Shown here: in pieces, positions 43,423-53,689 of the stretch
How positions within the stretch are numbered: the stretch's first letter is position 1
How the letters are laid out: the number at the start of each line of letters is the position of its first letter
Assembly (NCBI GenBank): GCA_935421135.1
Contig: OW285192.1
Coordinates: 4,073,501 to 4,137,500, forward strand
Reading direction: 5' to 3'
DNA from: Bugulina stolonifera
Lineage: Eukaryota > Bryozoa > Gymnolaemata > Cheilostomatida > Bugulidae
DNA: 64,000 nucleotides
Made by a program: the position numbers and the translations under genes
The notes under the pieces: model-generated
Databases searched by the model: none
Seen by the model: the letters and a program-made list of their open reading frames with translations, nothing else
Told to the model about the DNA's origin: nothing

Positions 43423-46400
43423 ATGAAGATGCAGTTTGCAAACTTGTTATTTATACTTGCAGTTTGCTGTTGCGGCTTTATACCAGGTGAGGTTTACTTT
43501 GGTACATGCAGCTGTATACTGTATGATGTTGAGTCTTGGTGTTGTGTACATGTGCATGTTGTACTACATGTTGTGTTACATGTTACTCAACATGTAGTAC
43601 AACATGTACCATGATAATTTTGAATTTAAATGTTCTTTCTTCTTTCCGCTTGTGATTTTCAAATACAAAATTTGTTTCTTATAATCTAACACACCAGTAA
43701 AACTTTTAATTCTACATGTAACTTATACCTGCTGGTTTTATACATCAACCTTTTGTATAATTACCAACATACTCGTACATGTAGATCTCTGTTACCGAAG
43801 CCGTGGTCTGGCTATAAATGGAGAACTGCTATAAAAGTTTTGACATCATGAATTTACTAAATTGCCAATATTTGGGCTCTAAAAAATTTGGATTATGGTT
43901 GCAAACTATTGCAGTATTGGACCATGATTAACTTGAGATTATAGAATCTGATTGGTTGACGAACCACTAAGAGATGATAAATGTGTCAACACCTATTGAT
44001 TTCAGAAAATAGTCGAACAAGATCAGTTTATAGACTACAACATTACGGAGGAATGTTTCAAAACTTCATTAGACTTTTTTGATGGGCCACTGAGAAGCAT
44101 GTATGAACAATGAATTATAATTATACAGCGTTTCCATGCCAGGTAACAGGTACCCACACAAGTGTGTGTATGGATATAGGTATGGATACAGGTGTGGGTA
44201 CAGGTACGGGGTACAGGTATGGATACTGGTATAGGTACAGGTATAGGTACAGGTATGGGTACAGGTACGGATACAGGTATAGGTACGGGGTACAGGTATG
44301 AATGCAAGTATTGATACAGGTCATGGGTACAGGTCATGGATACAGGTCATGGATACAGGTCATGGGTACAGGTCATGGGTACAGGTACGGATACAGTTAT
44401 AGGTACGGGGTACAGGTATGAATGCAAGTATTGATACAGGTGTAGGTACAGGTATAGGTACAGGTCATGGATACAGGTATAGGTACAGGTATAGGTACAG
44501 GTATGAATGCAAGTATTGGTACAGGTATGGATACAGGTCATGGGTACAGGTCATGGGTACAGGTCATGGATACAGGTCATGGGTACAGGTCATGGGTACA
44601 GGTCATGGGTACAGGTCATGGGTACAGGTCATGGATACAAGTCATGGGTACAGGTCATGGGTACAGGTCATGGATACAGGTCATGGATACAAGTCATGGG
44701 TACAGGTCATGGATACAGGTCATGGGTACAGGTCATAGGTACAGGTATGGATACAGGTCATGGATACAGGTCATGGGTACAGGTATGGATACAGGTCATG
44801 GGTACAGGTATGGGTACAAGTCATGGGTACAGGTCATGGATACAGGTCATGGGTACAGGTCATGGGTACAGGTCATGGATACAGGTCATGGGTACAGGTC
44901 ATGGGTACAGGTCATGGGTACAGGTCATGGATACAGGTCATGGGTACAGGTCATGGGTACAGGTCATGGGTACAGGTCATGGGTACAGGTCATGGATACA
45001 GGTATAGGTACAGGTCATGGGTACAGGTACAGGTCATGGGTACAGGTCATGGGTACAGGTACAGGTCATGGGTACAGGTACAGGCATTAATTAGTTCTAG
45101 GTAGGTAGAATGTTATTGAGTTGTAAAAATGTAACTTACCAAGCACTTTATTGACATTCTTGGACAGGTGCTCTAGGATTAGACTGCTGGGAGTGTTGGG
45201 CTGAGGACACAGAGAATCCTTGTTGGTATGGATACAACTTACATGAAAATCTAGACTATCAGGTACGTGAATCAAGTACTGTACCTTTTACATTTTAGCC
45301 TAAGGTACCATAAGGCCAGAAGCCACATCCATAAAAAAGAAACATGTGTAATTCCTCATCTAACCTTCATCATCTCAAATCTTTTGTTGTATTAATAATA
45401 CAACAAAAGGTTTGAGGGAATCTAATTTCTCTTGCTATCATTCCGTCAATTATAATCATTAAAAAGTTCAAATATCATTCACATGATATAATACAAAATT
45501 ATGCATGTGTTCTAGTGCCACAATGCACTATGGACATGTACTGTGTTTGTACATAACAGAGATATAAGCAATACAGCATAAGACCTATAGGCTCGGGTAC
45601 ACGCGAGGCCGTAAACTTTGGCGGAGCAACTTTGTTGTGCAATGGCACGACTTTATATGCAATGCATAGTACCAGTGGCCTTGATTAATATCCAGCCGAT
45701 AACCAAAGCTGATTTATAATAAATCATATAACTGGAGTCAATGTATCTAATATTGAGCAATCATCACAGTGCTCTGTAACGCCACGGACAGAAAAGACCA
45801 CCATGTTGGTCTTTGCATAGCTGAACAATCAGCGCACCTATTTGCTATAGAATGAGGCTTTGAAAGCCGAAAAAGAACAATCGGCCCCTCATGCAGCCGA
45901 GCCTTAAGACCCCATTGCAGTGTAATCCAAGTCAATGGTAAGACAATCCTATTTTCAAAGAGAAGACAACTTCAAAACTGTCAACTAATATTAATAACCA
46001 CAAGAGTGTAGAATATTATTAGAATCCTGTTAGCCAGTTAGCCATAGACAAACAGCTACACGCACATGTAACTATATTAAAGTAAAAATAATGGTATACT
46101 TCGAGAGTATTTTTCCATTGTACAGCATAAATAAGACGGATTATACTAGACATGTGCTGATGACATTGTAGATGTCAATAGCTAATTGTTTGGAGGTTGA
46201 GGAGAAGGTGGAATCCAAGGTTCCTGTATGTGTCATGGCACAACTCTTCAATGGGACTAAAGAGATCTTTAGAGGAAGGTGAGTGAGCATAGCCAATCAG
46301 ATGCTTTGAACTTATAACACATGTAGACTGATCACTGCTTGGTGAGCTCTGAATAGTCCCAGTGCAAACTTGTTTGCAGGTGAATAGTATGAAGGAGTGG

Positions 46401-46864
46401 GGATGGTGAAATTTGCATCTGCTTTTTCACCAGAGTTTTGAGGAAATAAAAAGTTGAGCAAAGTAATTTCAACAGTAATGGTTTGATGATGGTGTAGCAA
46501 TGGGAGAGGATGAAACTGTATATATGAACATATTATCAGTGTCAGTAAGAGAAGGCAACTCTACATTAGAATAAATAATTCATTATGCCCCAGTATCTGC
46601 CACGTGTGTCTCTATGCATTATATTAACCACATTCACCCAAGATCATACAACATTATTTAATATATTTTCGTAGAACATGTAGCAATGCAGAAGCTGAAG
46701 AAATCGGACAGTGTCAGACAGCTACAAATTTATTAGGACTGCGAGCCAAGACCTGCACATGTAAAACTGACCTGTGTAATACTGCATCTACTAGTAACAC
46801 TTTATTATCAAAAGTATTGTTTTTACCTGCACTATTATTGCTCAGACTGGTGTACTGCAGATGA
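43423..46864 (+). CDS. Secreted/GPI-type three-finger (Ly6/uPAR, LU domain) protein 2
   Basis: Exons: 43423-43486, 45168-45262, 46172-46278, 46675-46864, totalling 456 nt or 151 aa. Intron phases are 1, 0 and 2. Exon 1 is a signal peptide (FANLLFILAVCCCG). The mature domain has ten cysteines: LDCWECW, NPCWY, NCLEVE, VPVCM, RTCSN, GQCQ, KTCTCKTDLCN. The last Cys-Asn is diagnostic of the LU fold. The tail VLFLPALLLLRLV is hydrophobic, as for GPI attachment. The first (phase 1, after the signal peptide) and last (phase 2, before the C-terminal exon) introns match LU gene 1. The middle phase-0 intron is extra here or was lost there. Intron 1 is swollen by a 12-bp minisatellite. Confidence 0.85.
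44180..45087 (+). repeat. 12-bp minisatellite GGTACAGGTCAT, about 0.9 kb, in LU gene 2 intron 1
   Basis: Roughly 75 units alternating GGGTACAGGTCAT, GGATACAGGTCAT and TAGGTACAGG forms. The left third (44180-44460) is a more variable GGTATAGGTACA subfamily and the right part is the homogeneous CAT subfamily. All frames stay open because of the period, giving meaningless HGYRSWVQVM frames. Confidence 0.97.
45374..45416. repeat. Short palindrome resembling the Ty3 LTR tip
   Basis: CTCAAATCTTTTGTTGTATT, then AAT, then its inverse with one mismatch. The right half contains ATTAATAATACAACAAAAG, which equals the LTR end plus target duplication at 27916-27934. Confidence 0.8.
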
Positions 46865-47775
46865 CGATAACTCAGGCTATTTCTAACATCTCATCTGAGA
46901 GCTAGCCTATCTGTACACCATCGGCACGGCATAGACTCTCTTCCCATCCTAAGTGCTAACTGATTGCTATCTATCTTGCCAAGTTATTTGGTTGTTGTTT
47001 ATATGGTTACATCATAGCAAACCTCAAACTACTGATAACATAAAGTTATCTTTCCCTTCTTATGGAGAGAGGACAACTCTTATTATATTCTATAGCACTT
47101 ACAGATACACCAAATATTACTAAATCTGGCAGGAAGCAAGCTCTAGGGTAGAGAGGTAGAATATTCATTTATTTTTTAATCATAATTTATTGGTAGAGGA
47201 AGTTTGTGATTGTATTAGCTGGAACAGCTGCATGTAACTATTATTATTGTTTATTGAGATTATCACAGTATGTTCTTATGCATGAGGTATTAGCTCCGTA
47301 CTATGCTATCAAATGTTGCAATTCAGAGAAAGTGAATTTGAATTTCTACTGAGTATTCAATAAAATGTACTGAACATTCGGATTGCAAGGAGAGGTTTGT
47401 TGCCCCTACAGATAGTGACTTGTATATAGAGAAGACCAAAACGAGTAGAGTTTCGTAGTAGTGTTGTATTTCATTGTTATTTACAATATTCAATGGCACA
47501 TTTGTAATGTAAATTAGAATATGAGTTTTGAGATCTAAACCTTAAAACCATTGATTCATACATAAGACAAGTAAATGCTAAATAATACCACAAGGTAGTT
47601 CATCTATTACAGGATACAATAAGTACTAACCACTACAAATGGACTCTATTTACAAGTCATAGTATGTTGTAACTTCAGTTATAAGCCCAGTTCACAGCTA
47701 CTAAGGTTCACCTATCATTTATATGTTGTATTATTACCTACATGTATATCCTAGTGTATGTACATGTAGGCACTG
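46865..47775. other. Intergenic region between convergent LU gene 2 and the HJURP-like gene
   Basis: The 3' flanks of two convergent genes. AT-rich, with no further coding signal. Confidence 0.5.
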
Positions 47776-50700
47776 TTACCTATTATAGTCGGTGAATTTA
47801 ATTCTAGAGGGAGAGTTCAAGGTGAGACCAGCAAAGAGACGCGGATCTGGTAGTATTGCCAGCGGCGGTATTGGCCCAACTCTCCTCCATAAATCCAGCC
47901 AATCATTGTGTGCCGTTCTGGAAGTTCTGTAGAAAGCAATCAGTAATAAACAGTCACAATTCACAGGATACAACATACAACATATAATATTGTAAGTGAA
48001 TGGTATAGCACAGGTTTACTTAAATATGTAATATGATAGTCATGCATTGGTGGCACATACAGCTGGCCGTGGATAATAGGCAGTACAAGAGAAGAAAAGA
48101 GTAGTACATACCTATTAGTGATTGAATCTTGTCCTAGACTGTCTGATTGAATAGATAAGGCACTTCTAGGTGTGCTACTAGTTGAATGTACTGATATACG
48201 CGTACATGTAGGTGAATATACTGGTGTACGTCTAGGCGTATGGACTGGTGAATGTACTGGTGTATGCCTAGGTGTATGGACTGGTGAATGTACTGGTGTA
48301 TGCCTAGGTGTATGCCTAGGTGTATGTCTAGGTGTATGTCTATGTGTATGTACTGGGGCACGTCTAGGTGCATGTACTGGTGAATGTACTGGTGTATGCC
48401 TAGGCGTATGTCTAGGTGTATGTCTATGTGTATGTACTGGGGCACGTCTAGGTGCATGTACTGGTGAATGTACTGGTGTATGCCAAGGCATATGTCTAGA
48501 TGTATGCCTAGGTGTATGCACTGGTGAATGTACCGGTGAATGCACTGGTGAATGGACTGATGAGTGCACTGGTGAATGCCTAGGTGTATGCACTGGTGAA
48601 TGGACTGATGAATGCACTGGTGAATGCCTAGGTGTATGCACTGGTGTACGCCTAGACATACGCACAGGAGTACGTGTTGGTGAACGGTAAGGAGGTGACC
48701 TGTAGTTTAGCTCTGCATCATCTTTCCTTGCCACACGGCATCTACATACACACATGCACACGTAGATATTGTAGAGTCTGACACCAAGGTATTACACATA
48801 TCCTATATCCACACACAAGTAGTTTTTCCATCAGATGCAAATAATACCCCCCCCCCCCCCCGTGCATATTACGACACGGCTTGTTAACTGTTACAATACC
48901 AGACGCAGTCTCTGCTTATACGTAGATGTAACAATGATGACTGTATCAATATTGTATGGAAGGTTTGTAGAGAAGGTCTCAAGTACCAAGCATAAAGTAC
49001 ATAATGGTGCTAACCAGTCAACAGCAAGTGTAGCAAACAAACCTGATACTGGTGTGACCACGGTCAGTAGGTGATAGTGGACAAGCATTACGTCGAGGTG
49101 TATGGGGAGGTGATCTAGTAGGCGTGTGAGAGGGTGACCTTGTAGGGGTGTCACGGGGTGACCGTGTAGGTGGGCGCATAGAGGGGTGCCGTCGTGGATA
49201 GTAGCTACCGTACTCTTCTGTTTCCAGAGAGAGTACAGGTAATCTCTCTGTTCTTGGAGAACTGTTGGTTACATCTGGTGAAGTCAGAGACTTGGTGCTG
49301 GAGCTGCTCAAACTATTCTCTGCGAATATAAAGCATTGATATGAGCTCTACACACTAGTATAGTACTACATAGTACTGATTAAGAGAGAATGACAATGGT
49401 TACCTGCACCCAGTGTATGCATGAGCTATGAATATGCCAACAATGATGTCTATGTGAACATGATACTGATCCACAATGATGTCTATTAGTGCATAGCTCT
49501 AGAGACGCGTGTAAAATAGTTCATCTGTACATAATTAAATGAGGAGTCATACCTTCATAATAATCTTCCATTTCATTGGTAGATATAGTATGTAGCTGAA
49601 TACGCCTCCGTTTGGTTGGGTGGCACGCGGATGGCCCGACATGGGTGTGGTGAGAATTAGGAGCTTGTTCTAGGAAACAGTAATAGTAACGCATAACACT
49701 ACTACTTTATCCATGGTTACCATAGTAATAACACCAGAAGTAACAACACGATACAATGCCATAGGAAGGTTACAGAAGTGGAAGTTTACACAAAGTATGA
49801 CTCATGCTTTAATCAGATTCAGATGACAAACCAGAAATGTATATTGGCCATGTTACAGGTTGTCAGCTTTAGACACTGACCAATCACATGGCAAGAGTAT
49901 GTCTACGCTCATTGTGACTGTTCATTCACACCATGAACAGACAATCCCCATTACAAGAAAACAATGATAGTAAATCTAGGAATCAAATATGGAGTTATCC
50001 ACTCTTGATAAATAACCAAACAAGTGAGGACAACTAACTCAATTAAAATTTACATAAAATTATTACACGAGAGCTCTTGGTTAGTTATAGCTACATGTTG
50101 TATTAACTAGGGTAATGTAGTAACTAGTTGAGAAGACCTGCGAATATCAGTCAATCAATTAGCATGTGACAGGTAGTTAGAGTTACACTCCATTGGTAGA
50201 AAGTAGTATAATACTTTATATTATACTGCCTTGGCAAATATCAGACTGGTTCAGCCACTGATACTATATCTATAAGTACAGGACACATGTATTATAGGCA
50301 TTCCACACCTCATCTAAGTCTAGACACAACATAGAAAGCAGGCATTCCCCATGGGCTAATATATCATGCTAGAAAGTAATAAAAGGAAAAATGGATTAGA
50401 GAAGAAATTATCCAAAGATTATGAAGAGATTAGAAGTAGTTAGAGGGAGGGAAAGAGCTGGCACTAACTGGTGGCTAAGTGAAGTCTATTTCGGTTCATC
50501 TCAAGCCGCTCCCTCTTACTCTCTTCCTTCATTTCCTGTTCCATGACGTCTACGAAAACATCTACCAGGTCTACCCTGAGCTCTCTCCTCCTAGTAAATA
50601 GTGCAGAATACAGGACTAGAATATTCCAACACTGAGAGTAGTAAGCTATTCCCTTGCAGTGTCACATAAACATCTGTGTCTGAGCTACTAGTATGCTGAC

Positions 50701-52480
50701 AAATTGACATCAACACATGCCCTGATAACACGCTATGTATATATACATGGTATAGCTAGCAGTTAACCTGATACACAGCTGTAACTCTAAAAGCTGCTGC
50801 CCTGGGAATAATCATCCAATTTTAACATTTTATGAGTTTCCATATAAAAGTGCAGACAGACCAAGACTGTGATCTCAAGGTAAAACATGGGAACTACACT
50901 CTTGTATTCTCTAATGACGTTTGTAAACTACATAATTATTATATACGGTCTATACCCGTCTTTAAGAACCAAATAATTACATTCTAACACAGGAAGTAGA
51001 GAATGTATGTATGTATGTACTGTATGTACGATCTCCTTGATAAATCTGCAGACAGTTGAGTATTATTATAATCCAGCGTAGGGGGAGACAAGTCTTACTA
51101 CTAAAGCACTTCTAAAGTAACTTACGGTTTACACTTGAAACTATTCACAGATAACTCAGTATCTTCATCATCATCTACAATAAAGACATTACATAATACA
51201 TTGTATATAATATATTATAATATATATATAATCAAAGGGTGCATTACATAATACATTGTATATAATATATTATAATATATATATATAATCAAAGGGTGCA
51301 TTAATGGAAGAAGTGCTCAATAAAACAGGTTTAGGGCTAAAATATTATAATAAAACCAAAGTAGTTACTTCAAACCATTTTATTATTAACAGTTTCCTGT
51401 TCTGTAAAAATAGTCATCTAACAAAATGGTCTGCGTGTTGACATACAACTACATGATGAACTGTACAAAGTAACATAGACGTCTACAGGATACCAATAAA
51501 GCAAGCGAGAACAACAGCTGGGAAGGCATGAGTAACAGCCCATTAGCTACTACAGTATAATACATGTATAGTCACACTGTATACTGTGGTATAGTCGGGT
51601 AGTTTACTATTACTATACTATAATATACTGTGGTATAGTCGGGTAGTTTACTATTACTATACTATAATATACTGTGGTATAGTCGGGTAGTTTACTATTA
51701 CTATACTATAATATACTGTGGTATAGTCGGGTAGTTTACCTTTAGAGTCCACAGAACAATTCTCTTCACTAATGTAGCCATCAGAGTCACTATCATCTAG
51801 AATATTCCCAAGAACATTATATTATATAATGTGTATAGTTTAGTATGTGTACATGTGTCATAGTCATAGCAGTCGGGTACAGATAATTGTGGATACAGAG
51901 AGCTATGGGTACAGATTAGCTGGTTGCATTGCGAGAATTACACTTTATGGACTATTGTAGATAAAAGTCCTAAGGAATGGTCCAAATTCAAGTGGGCTAT
52001 ATGTAATTACATGTACATGTTTATGCAATTAATTAAATTTTCTGCTACTAATATTAGTAAATATACACGACTAATCGATATACTCTTACCTTGAACAAAT
52101 ATTGAGGCCCGGCCAGGTGAGAATTTGTCCAAGCGACCTACAAAGTTACAAGTAACTGTAGAGGAAGGTGTGGGACAGCAAAGTGGTGTACTTTGTGTAG
52201 GTATACAGGTACATAATATACATGTACCTGTATACAAACAAACATATCGTTCCACAGCTTGCATACATTCACATTATAACTACCTCATAGATACAGTCAT
52301 AGTACGCTACACACAGAGTGAACATAATCATTTCATGCTCTTGTAGCAAAGCAAATTCAACTCATGCTGGCCTCATTACAATAAGGTTTGGGAGTAACTG
52401 TATAACAGGAATATGAAAACCAAGATACTCACAATAACTCAGGTACTATTATGTTATCACTACCACAACCACCACTACTT

Positions 52481-52511
<31 letters not shown>

Positions 52512-52515
52512 CATC

Positions 52516-52546
<31 letters not shown>

Positions 52547-52588
52547 TTACTACTGCGACCGCTGCTACTACTACTACTACTACCACCA

Positions 52589-52619
<31 letters not shown>

Positions 52620-52700
52620 CACTACCACTACTACTACTACTACTATTACTACTGCTACCTCTACTACTACTACTACTACCACTACCACTAATAACTACTG

Positions 52701-52746
<46 letters not shown>

Positions 52747-52885
52747 GACTACTACTACTACTACTACTACTGCTACTACTACTACTACCACTAGTACTAC
52801 TACTACCACTACTACTACCACTACTACTACTACTACTACTACCACTACTACTACTACTACTACTACCACTACTACTACTACTACT

Positions 52886-52946
<61 letters not shown>

Positions 52947-53679
52947 CTACTTATTATGTAATCTTACCATTACTTGTTTCCACTCTCATAGTCGTAAGAT
53001 GTACAATATCATCATCAGCAGGGTCAATGTGGCCATACTACAATATCATCAACACACAGTACAGTGTATATTAAAACACAGCCACAATATACACTACAAC
53101 ACACATGTAACAATACTACAACATCCACTACAATTCAGTACAGCACTGTGTCAAATGTGATATAGGCCTACAACATACAGGGAGATACCAAAAAGTAGTT
53201 GTCTACTCTCTATTATATGAATGTGTTGCGATTAATTTATATTTTCTGGTTGCTATTCTCCTGTTGAGATTAGCAGTGGAACCAAACTTAAGCAGAGGAA
53301 AAATTGGTACCAGTTTCTCCTTATGAGAAGCCATGCAAGAAATGTATATTTAGATCCAGTGACATCAGTCTCACAGTATTCATAGTGTGTGGAAGGATTC
53401 GTAGAGCCGAGGACAACTATCGAATCACAGAAATCACTCTATGGGATGGTAAAAAATTATTTACCGATAATTGAAGAACTGGTTTAGGAGAACTCCAAGG
53501 TCAATAAAGCTTATTAATGGAAACATTGTAACAACATTGTTTGACTTTATGAATGCCTTCGCATGACATAAAATAAATAAACATAATTATTGGTAGTGGC
53601 TTACTTTCTCTGCAAGTTGATCGACTGTATCCATGTACTGGTGATAGCCGACTATCCTGTTCAATATCCGTCCATCCAT
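47776..53679 (-). CDS. Candidate HJURP/Scm3-like CENP-A chaperone with S/T-P repeats, 10 exons
   Basis: Minus-strand exons in order: 53679-53605, 53037-52968, 52137-52090, 51796-51740, 51174-51126, 50590-50469, 49669-49553, 49319-49043, 48741-48112, 47926-47776. They give 1596 nt, 531 aa, with every phase consistent. Residues about 12-55 (YHQYMDTVDQLAEKYG ... DDDIVHLTTMRVETSNGRL) resemble the N-terminal histone-binding helix and following strand of HJURP/Scm3 (pattern RYMxxLIEKY ... VVxMxTLxYET). An acidic region follows (DDSDSDGYISEEN, DDDEDTEL), then a basic KRRR motif at about 160. Exons 8 and 9 are rich in SP/TP. Exon 9 is mainly a four-residue repeat (HTPRHSPVHTPV) that gives dozens of minimal CDK sites. 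The C-terminus (DWLDLWRRVGPIPPLAILPD) is non-repetitive and probably functional. Gene structure is firm; the family call is an inference from a short match. Confidence 0.6.
48190..48655 (-). repeat. Coding 12-bp minisatellite in exon 9 of the HJURP-like gene
   Basis: About 38 units related to CATACACCTAGG, CATTCACCAGTA and CATACACCAGTG (minus-strand sense). Each encodes HTPR, HSPV or HTPV. Higher-order blocks (for example the segment with CCTAGACGTGCCCCAGTACA) recur at about 48355-48375 and 48440-48460, indicating unequal exchange. The array keeps the frame and preserves an S/T-P in nearly every unit. Confidence 0.95.
51178..51302. repeat. Tandem duplication, unit about 61 bp
   Basis: Two nearly identical copies of ACATTACATAATACATTGTA through AATCAAAGGGTGC, differing by two bases in an AT run. 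Located in intron 5 of the HJURP-like gene, starting just outside exon 5. Confidence 0.9.
51557..51740. repeat. 49-bp tandem repeat including the exon 4 splice donor region
   Basis: Nearly four copies of ACTGTGGTATAGTCGGGTAG followed by TTTACTATTACTATACTATA. The last copy merges into the 5' splice site of exon 4 of the HJURP-like gene (minus strand AAAG|GTAAACTACC). The other copies carry AGTAAACTACC. Confidence 0.9.
52455..52945. repeat. ACT trinucleotide microsatellite, about 490 bp
   Basis: Interrupted (ACT)n with ACC, ATT and GCT variants on the plus strand, becoming nearly pure towards 52945. It fills most of intron 2 of the HJURP-like gene and begins about 20 bp inside the exon 2 donor. 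Long poly-Thr, poly-Val and poly-Tyr frames here are artefacts. Confidence 0.97.
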
Positions 53680-53689
53680 ATTCTATATA

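Noticed and set aside
44110..45104. Long overlapping frames of HGYRSWVQVM type
   Set aside because: Result of the 12-bp minisatellite being open in all frames; it lies within an intron bounded by real LU exons.
48172..48690. 172-aa plus-strand frame rich in GVCLGVCTGE
   Set aside because: Antisense shadow of the coding minisatellite; the minus-strand frame has exact splice phases on both sides.
52413..53074. Poly-Tyr, poly-Leu, poly-Thr and poly-Val frames
   Set aside because: ACT microsatellite within an intron; only 52968-53037 (minus) is coding.
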